Shown here in pieces: positions 11,076 through 22,952 of a stretch of 64,000 nt of DNA. The DNA comes from Sambucus nigra (taxonomy: Eukaryota > Streptophyta > Magnoliopsida > Dipsacales > Adoxaceae). A program made the position numbers and the translations under genes. How positions within the stretch are numbered: position 1 is the stretch's first letter; each line of letters starts with the position of its first letter. The stretch is from the NCBI GenBank assembly GCA_949130495.1, contig OX422222.1, positions 102,847,709 to 102,911,708 on the forward strand, given 5' to 3'. The notes below the pieces were generated by a model, which saw nothing but the letters and a program-made list of their open reading frames with translations, was not told where the DNA came from and did not search any database.

Positions 11076-13362
11076 TTTCATTTGTGGATTTAAAAGATAC
11101 ATCCACCTTTCTCACTGCTAGCGATTCCACAGGGTGCTGCCATTTAACCCTAAATGCACTTATTATTGCATCTAGTATAATATTATTGTAGATCGGATGG
11201 GTTGAATTCATACTACTGAACGTAACTTCTATTGTTTATTCGAACTTATTTTTAGTTATTATATTTCACTTCTTTTAGTAGATTGAGCTACTGTTATTAA
11301 AACTAAATATTATTACCATCACCATTCAGTTATCTCTAATGAAATGGAAGTTTACTTTTCAAATTTTAGGCAAGAAGATCTAAACAATTTACAAATGCTC
11401 TGATTGCAACTTGGGAAATTTTATTGCAGGAAGTTTACATTTCAACCATACCAACAAGTGAAGTTTACTTTTCAGTTCTTTTGTGTTGGTAATATAGGTA
11501 AACGAGTGAACACTTTATCATTATAAAATTACCATATATAATTTCAGCCTCGGTGTTTAATTTCCACATAAAATACAAATATGTATAGTTTGGGTTATTC
11601 ATATATAACATTCAACTAAAATAGATTTCTAATGTAACTATATATATATATATATACACACAAATACAACCGGGTATATTTTTGGTTATTCGTTTTTTTT
11701 GTTATTCCTAATGTCACTTTTCACTATGAGCAACAATATAATCTAGCTAAAACATATTGTAACAATAGTAATTTCTTGGTAATGAACACTTAATCTTATT
11801 AAGATTATAATGCACTTGGTGATCGATTTTGGGTTTATTCCTGCAATTGTCACAGCAACAATTTACCTAGGTTATAATGTATATTCTGTTATATTGTTTA
11901 TTGGATCCTTTCACATCTAACAAGAACATTGTACATTCGATTTCAATGCTTTCGTGAAAGATTGCTTGATAGATTTCTATATTCGAGTTCAATACTGCTA
12001 AAAAAATGATTATTTTTTCTTTCTAATGAAATATTTTCAGTCAAACACAATTTAAGTTCAAGTAGATACTGGAGTGCCATTGGGCATGCTTTGGAGCCAC
12101 ATATGAGTTGGGAGGCACTAGAGTACCATTGGGCAAAACACCACAGAGGTTATGTGGAGAACACAAAGAATCAAATAGTATGATGGAATGACATTTGAAT
12201 ACATTTAAATGTATTTTACAACAGAGGAAAACCCTTACACCCATCAATAGTGTTTCATAGGTATATGCATTTCATAATACTCCATGTGCTTTCGATTCAA
12301 ACTGATTTTTATCTCCCAAAGTTCATTAATTTAACTTTGACATTCATGTTATACACTCCTGTTAGTGGAGGATTACTGATCATATTAAATAAACAAAATG
12401 CCTAATTCTATATAAAATTGTGGGGACAAATATCTAAATATATATGAGGTGCTACTGTTACCTTTAATTAAGAGAACAACACTTCATGATGTGATTAATT
12501 AAACAGTTTTGTGATTAATTAAACAATGTGTATAGTGTGCAGAGATTCTAGTAGTTTCTTAATTGGTGATTTGCAGCCCGTTTATTTGTGTGTATTTTTG
12601 ACTTGATTTTTGTGTGTTCGTATTTTTAATTTTGCTTTGTAAGATTTATAGATTTTGTGTATGTGTATATAAATCGCGAAGGTTTGCATACACATTTATT
12701 ATTTGCTGCTAAATCGTGAGGGTTTGAATTCATATTCAATGTACTCTGTATTTAAATTAGACAGAATGGAGTGATTTTATAATAGATCGGAAGTGAGTTT
12801 ATAATCGTGAATGTTTTCATACACATTTATTTTATATTTTGAATAAATCGAAAGTGAGTTTATAATAGACGGAATGAAGTGATGCAATTCAGAATCTACC
12901 TATCAACAAATTATTGGATTCTTACAGTAGAAAACAACCACGAGTATTATGAATAGGAAAAAAATGTTTTTTGAGTTGTAGATGTTAAGCTTAGATGTGA
13001 ATTCTTTCTCGATTTTCAAGTTGAAATTCAATTCAATCCTACTCTAAAAATGCAAACTTTGTTTTTCTTCATGCCTAATTTGAAATATTTAAACATCATC
13101 AGTTCCTTTCTCATCTGACTTTTGTGTAGTGTGTAAACTCCCTTTATATGTTTGAACGTGTGAGTTATATCATGGTGGTGTGGCATTAGTGATATAACTA
13201 TTGTTTTTACAAGGTCAGTTGCATTATATATTTCCTGAGACGTCGATTTCTCATACTTATACTCTCTGTCTATGTCAACAATTCAGAGACGCTAGTAGCT
13301 ATGTTTGAGCATTGCCCAACTACTTGGTAGCTATGACGATCTTAAATTTTTTTGAATGAAAG

Positions 13363-13427
<65 letters not shown>

Positions 13428-13825
13428 ATTACTTATGATTGAGTTGGTAATTATTTGGTAAAATTTATTCCGTATGAGTTTTTAGCCCTGTTTTACATTA
13501 ACATAAATTAACATGCGATGATTCATTGATATAGGTAGTTTGTTTGACTTAGTTGGGGTTTTCTATTATTGTTTATTATATTTGTTAGTATGATTTATTA
13601 TATATGCATCGATATAATATCTCGAGTCCAATTTGTTTTTAGATAAATGTATTTGATTAAGAGCAGATGTGGAAAGAACTCGACAAAGAGTAGATGGGGT
13701 GTTTAGTTCCTGATTTTCTTTTATAGAATTAAATATGCATTTTCAAATGGAGGTGAGTTGTGCTATAAATTTTATACACTTTTTTGTTTCTATTTCTTAG
13801 ATTTTTTTGCCTCCTTATTTTGGAG
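11076..13825. other. AT-rich intergenic DNA, no gene seen
   Basis: Short repeats only: a small duplication of TGATTAATTAAACA near 12,495-12,525, related segments near 12,660-12,870, and (TA)n at 13,365-13,425. The minus-strand frame at 12,041-12,247 repeats an internal motif and was not recognised. This block was continuous with 26,268 onward before the Athila-type element inserted. Confidence 0.4.
13365..13425. repeat. (AT)n microsatellite
   Basis: About 60 bp of AT dinucleotides. Confidence 0.95.
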
Positions 13826-13830
13826 TAGTG

Positions 13831-15354
13831 TGATTGGGCATAAATATTGTATATTTATCCCCCTAATTTCAGTACTTTTGTGAACCCGAATGATGTAACA
13901 TATATGGATTTGATTCACTTTTATGCTTCTAACCTTCTTGGCGAGTATTGCGTGTTTCGTGCTTCTCCTATTGGTTTTACAGGTTAATTATGCAAGCAGT
14001 GCAAAGGAGGAAACAAGACTGTGCAAGAAAAGCTAAGAAGGCAAGTTCAAGGGCATGTCGGTAATTTTTCAGCCCGATCCGGAAGAAGAAGTCATCTGGG
14101 AAGTTGAAGAGCTCGGAACAACGAGAACACTGGAAGAAACAGCACCCAAATCTGAGCTACGGTTGAAAAGTTATGCTCAGTTGAAGTTGAAGAAAAATCC
14201 AAGAAAATAAGAGAAAAACCAGAAAAAAATCTAAGTGTTGAGAGAAAGACCAGACTGGTACATGCGAACCCCACCCCGAACCGGTTCGCATGTACCTGAC
14301 ACGCGAATTTTGTATTTTATTTTGATTGGTCTCCAAGTCTTCTATTAGGTTTACAACACTCAATACTTGTGGGGAACGCAGGCATTAACCTAGGGGCAGC
14401 TTTTAGGGCTATTTTCAGAGAGTTTTTGATAGAAAAAAAGGAGAGAAATATCTAGGAACATCAAGGGCACAAATTACTTCAAGAATTCATTGTTTCGGGT
14501 TTGTTTTTGCAAGTTTTAATTCAAGATTCTTGTTTCTTATTATTGCTCTTGCATGCTTTGTTTTCCCATTAGATTCAACTTGTTTTCGCATTCATAATAC
14601 GTATTTACATGTTTCTAGCTAGTTTCATCATGAATTCCTACACATGCAACATTAGTATTTCATGCATTAGTCCATTTAACATGTCCGGCTAGTTTTTTCA
14701 AGGTTGGGATGCATGAACCCAACCTGATGTGTTAGTGCATGTATATAACGTCGATCCACTGAATTTAATGATTAATTTTGATCGTATCGCGTAATTTCAT
14801 AAGAATTGTAGATCTTTATATCTCGTTTGCCTATGGGTACTCGTGATGATTTAGAGTACAATTTGAGTGTAATTACCGCGATACCGATTTACTCATCCTC
14901 AGATTAGGTATGACGCGGGCTTGAACCTCGTATACATAATGCTTGGGAGTACTAAATTCCGGGTTAGAATTAATCGGATAAATTTATGATCAACGTTGTC
15001 ACTGCATTACACTAGGGTTGGGGGATTGTATTCCCATCCTATTTTCTCATCATTTAAGTTTAGCAATTTCAATTTAATCCTTCATTCTTCATTTAGATAA
15101 TTTAGTTAGTTGCATATTTTATCATAGTTTCATAATTGCATTTAGTGTAATCAATCCCAAAAACCAAAATCAAATCTTTTCCTTTTGTTTTTAGAGTCAT
15201 CGTTAGGATTCTTCCGTCTTATCCCGTCGTCACAACTCCGTTGTCCTTTTTCCCTGAGGATCGATACCCAACTTGTCGGATTATTACTTGAACGACAGGC
15301 TTGCACTTGAGCCTATAAAGTACACACTTTAGAGACACATTCTGAGTCGTGTCA
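13831..15354 (+). repeat. 5' LTR of Athila-type element
   Basis: 1,524 bp, TG...CA ends. It has one CGAACCGGTTCG palindrome at 14,277-14,288, set inside a 13-bp perfect inverted repeat (GGTACATGCGAAC at 14,257-14,269 and its complement at 14,284-14,296). It lacks one 21-bp palindrome unit that the 3' LTR has. Confidence 0.95.
14257..14296. promoter_or_regulatory. Palindrome/hairpin block in 5' LTR
   Basis: A 13-bp perfect inverted repeat with a 14-base spacer that contains half of the 12-bp palindrome CGAACCGGTTCG. The same palindrome is amplified in the 3' LTR and before the third ORF of the same element. Role is inferred to be regulatory (dimer binding site or structured RNA); no direct evidence. 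Confidence 0.5.
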
Positions 15355-15360
15355 AGTTTT

Positions 15361-15378
15361 TGGCGCCGTTGCCGGGGA
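15361..15378 (+). other. Primer binding site, tRNA-Asp
   Basis: TGGCGCCGTTGCCGGGGA begins six bases after the LTR end and is fully complementary to the 3' end of plant tRNA-Asp(GUC) including CCA, as I recall that tRNA. It marks the start of minus-strand DNA synthesis. Confidence 0.85.
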
Positions 15379-15506
15379 ATTAGGTAGACTTAGGATTAGA
15401 TCGAGTTAATCCAAAGCTTTGACTAAAAATTCAAAAAATCCAAAAAAAAAAATCAAAAAAATAACAAAAAGCCCAAAAAGATTCACCATCATCTCTCACA
15501 AACTTA

Positions 15507-17440
15507 ATGCAAAATTCTGAAACCACTCCCACACCCCATAATACTCCAACCAGCATTCACGAAAATCCACTTGTTGAGTATAATCCTGATAGTCCCCACA
15601 CTCCACAAGCCCCACAATTCTAGATCCCACCTCCCATACCTTCACACTCAATCTCTAGCAACACTCCCTTCTCCTTCGTAGGACACACGTCGTGCACACC
15701 CAGTGAGAACGCCGAATCGTCGAGTGAGAGAGAGATGTCGCAGCACAGTAATGCAACTACCGGTGAGGAAGAGCCTCCGTACCGCCCGTTGAGAGAATTC
15801 TTATATCCCGAGCGCACTGTCACTCCGGGATGCATTATACTCCCGTATAATGCCGGGCAGTTCCGATTCAAAAATGGGATGATCCAGATGCTACCACACT
15901 ATCACGGTATGGATTCAGAGAAGGCATACCTGCATATACGGGAATTTGAGGACGTGTGTGATACCCTCAACGATCAAACTTGCACACAGGAGGTGATTCG
16001 CCTCAAACTCTTCCGGTTCTCGTTAAAAGATAAAGCTAAGACCTGGCTTTGGTCTTTACCTCCGAGCTCGATTCCATCCTGGAACGAGTTACAATCCAGA
16101 TTTCTCAAGAAGTTCTTTCCACCACATCGAACAATCTCCATAAAGGCTCAGATTCAATCATTGAGGCAATTGGATAATGAGCCATTCCATCGATGTTATG
16201 AGCGTTTCAATGAGTTAACTGCTTCATGCCCCCATCATGAATTTGATACAGCCCAAATAATTTCCTTCCTCTATAATGGGTTGAACCTTAACTCCAAGCA
16301 ACTCATTGAAACCATGGGTAGTGGTCCGTTTATCGAGCTAGATTGCCATGATGCTGAGCTTCACCTGAGGTATGTCGCCGAGACTAGCCAATCCTGGGAT
16401 ATTTCTGCTCCTATTGCTCAGAATCAAAATCGTCAAGCGACCACCACTCCATCGGCGTCCGGCCTACACTAAATAGATAAGACCTCTATGTCGGACTGTC
16501 GGTTGGACTCCCTTGAGAAAGGATTTCGAGATTTATGCGAGGTAGTAGGATCTATCAAGAATCCCGTCGAAAAGATGTGTGCGATTTGTGAGGCGGGACA
16601 TTCAACTGAGGAATGCCCGACGATACCCGCCTGCAAAGTAATATTACAAGAGCAAGTTAGTGGTATAGGAGGCTTTAAGGGAAATTTCGGTGCCCCGCAC
16701 GGGAATTCATACAACCCTTCGTGGAAAAATCATCCCGAATTTAGCTACAGGCAACAACATGCCGCAATGAACCCTCCTTCGCATGTTGTCCCTCCTCCTC
16801 CACAACAATTTCAACAAGCTCCACACATGCAAGGACATGTGCAAGCACCACCACATCATGGAAATTATATCCCGCCACAGCAGATAACTCTCGAGGATAC
16901 TGTGAATCAATTCATCGCAAGCCAGGCCGCAACCAATGCCAAGTATGATCGTCTCATTGGCGACCTGAATGCAAATGTGTCTAAGATACAATCCTTGTTG
17001 AGTGTTCAAGAGAAGGGCAAATTCCCTGCCCAAGGCCAACGACCTCCCCAAGGTCAAACTAGTGTTAGCTCCACATCCACTGAACATCAGGAGCAATGTC
17101 AAGCAGTGACCACTCTTCGTAGTGGAAGAGTCGTTGATTTATCACCTCCTCCACACGACACAACAAAAGACAAGGAGATTTCGCCCGGCACGAAAGAGGC
17201 CGAAGATGTCCCCTTGGACGAGAGTGATAAGGAAGACACTAGTAAGCCTGAGGTGGTAATGAAACCACCCTCCGCAGCACCATTTCCTCGAAGATTGATT
17301 CCTACTCAAAAAGGGACTCCACGTGATGAAGTGCTAGAAGAACTAAAGCAAGTGAAGCTGAATCTACCCTTCCTTGATGCCATCAAACAAATTCCAGCCT
17401 ACGGCAAAGTTATCAAAGACTTGTTGACGGTAAAAAGGAG
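15507..17440 (+). pseudogene. gag: Athila-type gag (part of single-frame gag-pol)
   Basis: Structural capsid protein of the element. The best start is ATG 15,507, 228 bases in frame before a second ATG at 15,735, and 129 bases after the primer site. The frame carries a TAG at 15,621-15,623 and a TAA at 16,470-16,472 and otherwise reads through without a shift. The capsid core (Retrotrans_gag type) is around 15,860-16,350 with motifs AKTWLWSLPPSSIPSW and SRFLKKFFP. A CCHC zinc knuckle, CAICEAGHSTEEC (C-x2-C-x4-H-x4-C), lies at about 16,581-16,619. A Pro/Gln/His-rich linker follows, with a coiled, charged region before protease. Gag packages element RNA into virus-like particles in the cytoplasm. 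This copy cannot make a complete protein because of the stops. Confidence 0.9.
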
Positions 17441-20400
17441 GACGAAAGTTAAAAAGAACGTCTTTCTAGCTCAGAACGTGAGTTCCATTCTGCTAAATGA
17501 TCTCCCGCCTAAATTTAAAGATCCCGGTGCACCCACCATATCATGCATCATTGGAGATAATAAAATTGAGAAAGCCTTACTTGACTTGGGAGCAAGTGTA
17601 AACATACTTCCTTACTCCATTTATAGGCAACTTGAATTGGGCGACCTCAAGCCCACAAAGGTCACTCTCCAATTGGCGGATCGATCAGTGAAGATTCCAT
17701 GAGGCATAGTCGAGGACGTGATCATCCAAGTGGACACTTTCTACTTCCCGGTAGACTTTGTCATTTGGGACACGGAGCCCTCCTTTAACTCAAGCAACCA
17801 TGTTCCCATCATCCTTGGTCGCCCTTTCTTAGCTACAGCTAATGCAATCATCAACACAAGAAATGGGCGAATGCAGCTCACCTTTGGGAACATGACCTTG
17901 GAAACCAACATCTTCCACGTAGCCCAAAATGCAGGGGATGAAGATGATCTTCACGCGGTGAGCCTCATAGATGAGGTAGTAGAAGAGTACTTCGAAGAAA
18001 CTTTTTGTGGTGACGCCTTAGAGTCATGTTTAGCGACGAGCTTTGAGTGTGAGGGGACGTCTACCCACTTCGAGAGGGATGTTGGAAGGTTGAGAGAATT
18101 ACTCGATGAGAGTGCGTCGGACGAGGACGTGAGAGAGATTGATTGGGTTTCTAGATTCGAGGAACTACCTCCGAGGGATACACATATGGCTCCTTCCAGT
18201 GAAAAAATTCTAACCCTCGAACTAAAGAAACTCCCCTCCCATATCAAATATGCATACCTAGGAGAGGATGAGACATTTCCTGTTGTTATCTCCTCTAGCC
18301 TAGACGAAGGGCAGGAGGGCAAATTGATGAGAATTCTGAGGAAGCACCAGGGTGCTTTTGGTTGGTGTATAGATGATTTGAAGGGGATCAGTCCTTTGAT
18401 TTGCACCCACAAGATTCATCTCGAAGAGGATATCAATCCCTTTAGAGAAATGCAAAGAAGACTGAATCCCAATATGAAAGAAGTTGTGAGAACCGAGATC
18501 ATCAAACTATTGGATGCCGGGATTATCTACCCAATCTCGGATAGCAAATGGGTGAGCCCTATTCAAGTTGTCCCGAAGAAGTCGGGTATAACTGTGATTG
18601 AGAATACCAAGGGAGAGCTTGTTCCCTAACGCACCACCACCGGTTGGCGTGTTTGCATTGATTACCGAAAACTCAATGCGGGAACAAGAAAAGACCATTT
18701 CCCCTTGCCATTCATTAATCAAATGCTTGAGCGAGTTGCGGGCCACCCTTATTATTGCTTCCTTGATGGTTATTCTGGATATAACCAAATTGAGGTAGAT
18801 GTACTTGACCAAGAGAAGACGACTTTCACTTGCCCTTTTGGTACGTTTGCCTACAAACGTATGCCATTTGGCTTGTGTAATGCACCTGCGGCCTTTCAAA
18901 GGTGCATGTTGAGCTTATTTAGCGACATGGTCGAGAGAGGACTCGAGGTGTTCATGGACGATTTCAGCGTTTTTGGCACCTCTTTCGATCATTGTTTAGA
19001 AAAATTAGAAAAAGTACTTACCCGGTGTGTGGACAAGAACTTAGTGCTGAATTGGGAGAAGTGCCATTTCATGGTCACTGAGGGAATAGTTCTTGGTCAC
19101 ATAGTATCATCCAAGGGCATAGAGGTTGATAGGGCTAAGATAGATGTCATATCTGACCTTCCCCCACCGAGATCACTTAAAGACGTGCTCTCATTCTTGG
19201 GTCACGCCGGGTTTTATCGAAGGTTCATTAAGGAATTTAGCGTTATCGCTAGACCCTTAAGCAACCTTCTCATGAAGGATAACCCGTTTGAATGGACCGA
19301 GGCATGCCAAAACTCCTTTGATAAATTAAAGAACATGCTCGTGTCCGCTCCCATCATGCAAGTTCCGGATTGGTCCCTACCGTTCGAACTTATGTGTGAT
19401 GCAAGCGATTACGCGATTGGGGCCGTTTTGGGCCAAAGTAAAGATAAGCAAGCTCATGTCATCTACTACGCTAGCCGGACCCTTGCCGGACCTCAACTCA
19501 ACTACTCTACCACGGAGAAGGAGTTGCTAGCGGTAGTCTTTTCCCTTGATAAGTTCAGATCGTATCTTATTGGTTCTCCTATCACTGTCTTCACCGACCA
19601 CACGGCTTTAAAATATCTACTTACGAAAAAAGACGCCAAGCCGCGCCTCATAAGGTGGATCCTACTCCTACAAGAGTTTAATCTCTCCATCAAAGACAAG
19701 AAAGGAGTAGAAAACGTCGTGGCCGACCACTTATCTCGGCTCTCGTCCGACGTACCTAGTGATCCCATACCCATAGACGAGCACTTTCCGGATGAGCAAC
19801 TATTTGCCACCTCTTCCTATCCCTGGTTTGCGGACATAGTAAACTATCTAGTCACGGGAGCCGTCCCTCCCGATTGGACACCGCAAGATAAGAAGAGGTT
19901 TCTTAATTGGTCACGCATGTTCTTTTATGATGATCCCTTCGTTTTTAAATATTGCGCCGACCAAATCATCCGAAGATGTGTACCGGATGACGAGATTCCA
20001 AAGGTCATCCAGTTTTGTCATTCGGAAGCATGTGGAGGCCACTTCTCGGCGAAAAAGACGGCCGCTAAAATTCTGCAATGCGGCCTCTATTGGCCCACAA
20101 TCTTTCGGGATGCAAATGACGCTTGCAAGTCATGTAATAGGTTCCAACGAATGGGAGCCATTTCTCGACGCGACATGATGCCCCTTACCCCCATACTCAT
20201 CATTGAGATATTCGATTGTTGGGGTATTGACTTCATGGGTCCCTTCCCCCCATCCTTTGGTTTCCTATACATCCTAGTCGCGGTAGACTACGTTTCTAAA
20301 TGGGTAGAAGCTATAGCTACTAAGACTAATGACAACAAAGTGGTGATAAAGTTTCTACAGGAACACATACTTTCTCGCTTCGGAGCACCGAAAGCGATAA

Positions 20401-21119
20401 TTAGCGATAATGGCACGCACTTTTGTAATAGGCCGTTTGAGAAGCTCATGAGAAAGTATGGGGTCGTCCACAAGGTTGGGACGACATATCACCCACAAAC
20501 GAATGGGCAGGCCGAGCTAGCGAATCGGGAGATCAAGAACATTCTTGAAAAGACCGTCAATCCTACCTGGAAAGATTGGTCCCTTAGATTGACCGATGCA
20601 CTTTGGGCCTATCGTACCGCGTTTAAAAATCAACTTGGAATGTCCCCTTTCCGTTTTGTGTATGGCAAACCTTGTCATCTCCCTGTTGAGCTCGAACACA
20701 AAGCGTATTGGGCAATCAAGCAATTGAACTATGCCTTGGACAAGGCCGGTGAAGCCCGTAAGCTACAATTGATTGAGTTAGAAGAACTACGCAATGATGC
20801 GTATGAGAATGCTAAAATTTCAAAGGAGAGGATGAAACTTGCTCATGATAGCATCATTCGACGAAAAGAGTTTCATCCCGGGCAAAAAGTTCTTCTATAC
20901 AACTCTCGGCTCCACCTCTTTCTAGGCAAGTTGCGGTCACGATGGTCTGGCCCGTTTGTTGTAAAGAACGTTTTTCCCCATGGAGCTGTTGAACTAAACG
21001 ATTTAAAAGGGGAAAACACGTTCAAGGTAAATGGACAACGCTTAAAGCCATACCTAGAGGCGGTTGTGGATGAGGTCGACACGATTTGGTTGTCAGACCC
21101 TGTTTACGGGGTCAATTGA
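17441..21119 (+). pseudogene. pol: Athila-type pol: protease, RT, RNase H, integrase
   Basis: Continues in the gag frame to a TGA at 21,117-21,119. Stops: TGA 17,700-17,702 and TAA 18,627-18,629; no frameshift seen. Protease around 17,540-17,870 has the Athila-style LDLGASVNILP and later ILGRPFLATANAIIN. RT runs about 18,470-19,250 with [10 protein letters not shown] and the catalytic FMDDF near 18,950. RNase H (about 19,380-19,745) shows [22 protein letters not shown] and [10 protein letters not shown]. Integrase (about 20,015-20,900) has the HHCC finger (HSEACGGH and CKSC), then catalytic Asp in IDFMGPF, Asp in ISDNGTHF and Glu in [13 protein letters not shown]. No chromodomain follows. The enzyme residues themselves are intact; only stop codons disable the copy. 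Confidence 0.92.
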
Positions 21120-21410
21120 GCTAAGCGAGTGAGGTCGTCGCACCCCCGACGCGTATGGGGTGATTTTGTGTGTAAAATAGTCGTGTGTAAATAGGTTAGT
21201 TAGGAGTCCGGAGCCTGCGTTGCATGAGAGATAGGTTAGCACGTTTTTCGAGGGTGCTAGTACGCTTTTCGAGGTCGTATTCGAGGAAGTTTTTGAGAGC
21301 CCGAGGGTCTAGAAGGTTTTTAGGGGCATTATGCACAAGTTAGGGGATGAGAGAGCACTTAGAAATGGAGAGAAGAGTGAATTTCAGCGATTGGACCAGC
21401 CTGGTACCCC

Positions 21411-21482
21411 CGAACCGGTTCGCTGTACCTCCGAACCGGTTCGGAGGGGCGAACCAGTTCGCTGTACCCCCGAACCGGTTCG
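21411..21482. promoter_or_regulatory. Four-copy CGAACCGGTTCG palindrome array
   Basis: Palindromes start at 21,411, 21,432, 21,450 (one mismatch, CGAACCAGTTCG) and 21,471, spaced 21, 18 and 21 bp. The linker is GCTGTACC followed by C/T-rich bases, and the last unit continues GCATGTACCTG as in the LTRs. The array lies about 195 bp before a TATA box that precedes the third ORF, so I infer an internal promoter element shared with the LTR. Confidence 0.55.
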
Positions 21483-21676
21483 CATGTACCTGTCAGGTTC
21501 TTCTCCCCTTTTCTCCAAGTTCATTCCCTTTCCCTCCATTCTTTTCCCCTTCTTCCCCCTTCGTTTTTCTTCCCTCCAATTCCTTCCCTCCTTCCCAAAT
21601 TCATCCCAATTCATTCCCTCCACCCTCTCCTTCCCAACCTTTCACATTTTCCACCAAAAACACACCCCTTCACACC

Positions 21677-21684
21677 TATAAATA
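21677..21684 (+). promoter_or_regulatory. TATA box before the third ORF
   Basis: TATAAATA lies 108 bp before ATG 21,792 and is followed by a CT-rich leader typical of plant 5' UTRs. With the palindrome array upstream, it suggests a separate transcript for the third ORF. Confidence 0.5.
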
Positions 21685-21791
21685 CACCCCACCCCTCCTC
21701 CATTTTTCACACCAAAACATTCTCCCTCACTCTCTTCTCTCCCATATTTTCTCCCATATTTTCTCCCTCTCCCTCCCTCTTTTCCATCAAA

Positions 21792-22952
21792 ATGCCGCGC
21801 CGCCCCGCTCCCCGCCCAAAGAAATATGATGAGACCACCATACTTGATGACCCGGGAAGGGGGGTATTCCGATGCGTCCAAGAACGCCATTGGTCCGAGA
21901 TCTACTTCTCCTTCACGCGCTCCATTCACATCGAGCGCTTCGTGGATTGGAACACCCTTCCGGGCGAAGTCACCGCCCTTTTTGACTGCCGTGGGTGGTG
22001 CTCTTTCCTCGCCCCTACGTGCAATAACATTTTTGATACCGCCATTCGTCAATTCTATGCGACCTTGGTTCGCAAATCTTCCACACTTCACGAGGCTTAT
22101 CTCGACGGTATCACTATTCCCTTCTCGGCAGCTATTATTGCACGCAAAATGCGTGCCAAAGGGGTGATCCTCCCCGTGCCCTTCCAATACCCCAACAATG
22201 GTGCCCCACACACAAAAGACGAATGCGTTGCCCGCATGGCACCCGGGGCGGAATGGACACGCGAATCCTTCCCCATTGGTGGTTTGGCCGCCACGGTCCG
22301 CTTCACACATATCATTGTTTGTGGTGCCATCCACCAAACCACCAATGACTCGGTGGTCCGGTCCCGTCAGGCCAATTTCCTCGACTATTTTTTGGACCCC
22401 GAGAGCACCATCAACCTTGCCTAAGTCTTCTACGCGGATATCCTCAATGCCACCTATGACGAAACTGGCAAGGCAGCACTCCCATACGCCCGTTTCATTA
22501 CGGAGCTCTTGATGGATGCGGGAGTGGATGAACCCGGAAACCAAATTCGACTTCCTCGCCCCGTAGGCGGCACGTCCACAACTCGAAGTGAGGGCCAAAT
22601 GCGCGTGGCTCACCCCGACCGTCCTATTCACGAGGAGGACGTGGCCGAGGAAGCTCCCAATGACCCGATGATGGATGTAGACGAGGAAGAAATTGAGGAT
22701 GATGAGGAGGATTCCGATTTCGAGCTCCCGGGGGCAAACTTCGATAGGCGCCTTTCAGTGGTTGAGTCCCGTCTCGACGGGTTCATCAGCCAATACAATC
22801 AAGATCAAGCGGCTTACCGGAGGGACACTCGGATGATGTATCAACTCCAAGTCCACCTTCACCAGCTCAACTTTGGCGGTCCTCCTCCCCCCTTCTTTTA
22901 TGACCCATATGACCTGAATGCACCGAGCTCCTCCCACCCACCTCCCCCATGA
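21792..22952 (+). pseudogene. Athila third ORF ('putative plant transposon protein' type)
   Basis: A 386-codon frame from ATG 21,792 to TGA, broken once by an in-frame TAA at 22,422-22,424. The N terminus is basic and Pro-rich (MPRRPAPRPKK). The central part (about residues 20-240) is globular with many Trp/Phe/Cys residues and motifs such as DGITIPFSAAIIARKM and YARFITELLMDAGV, matching from memory the domain called putative plant transposon protein found in the extra ORF of Athila-like elements. Then come an acidic tract (DVDEEEIEDDEED), a short helical stretch and a Pro-rich tail ending SSSHPPPP. I see no signal peptide or membrane segment, so it is not an obvious envelope protein. Role unknown; the basic and acidic tails suggest a nucleic-acid or chromatin link, which is inference. 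Confidence 0.75.

Noticed and set aside
15361..15378. tRNA gene
   Set aside because: Only the 18-bp complement of a tRNA 3' end is present; it is a primer binding site. No tRNA or rRNA gene was found in the window.
21331..21829. Plus-strand Pro/Ser-rich frames before the third ORF
   Set aside because: They arise from the palindrome array and the CT-rich leader; no conserved protein motif.
21642..22631. 329-codon minus-strand open frame
   Set aside because: It is antisense to the third ORF of the Athila element, has no protein-like motifs, and its length follows from the low-AT coding sequence on the other strand.
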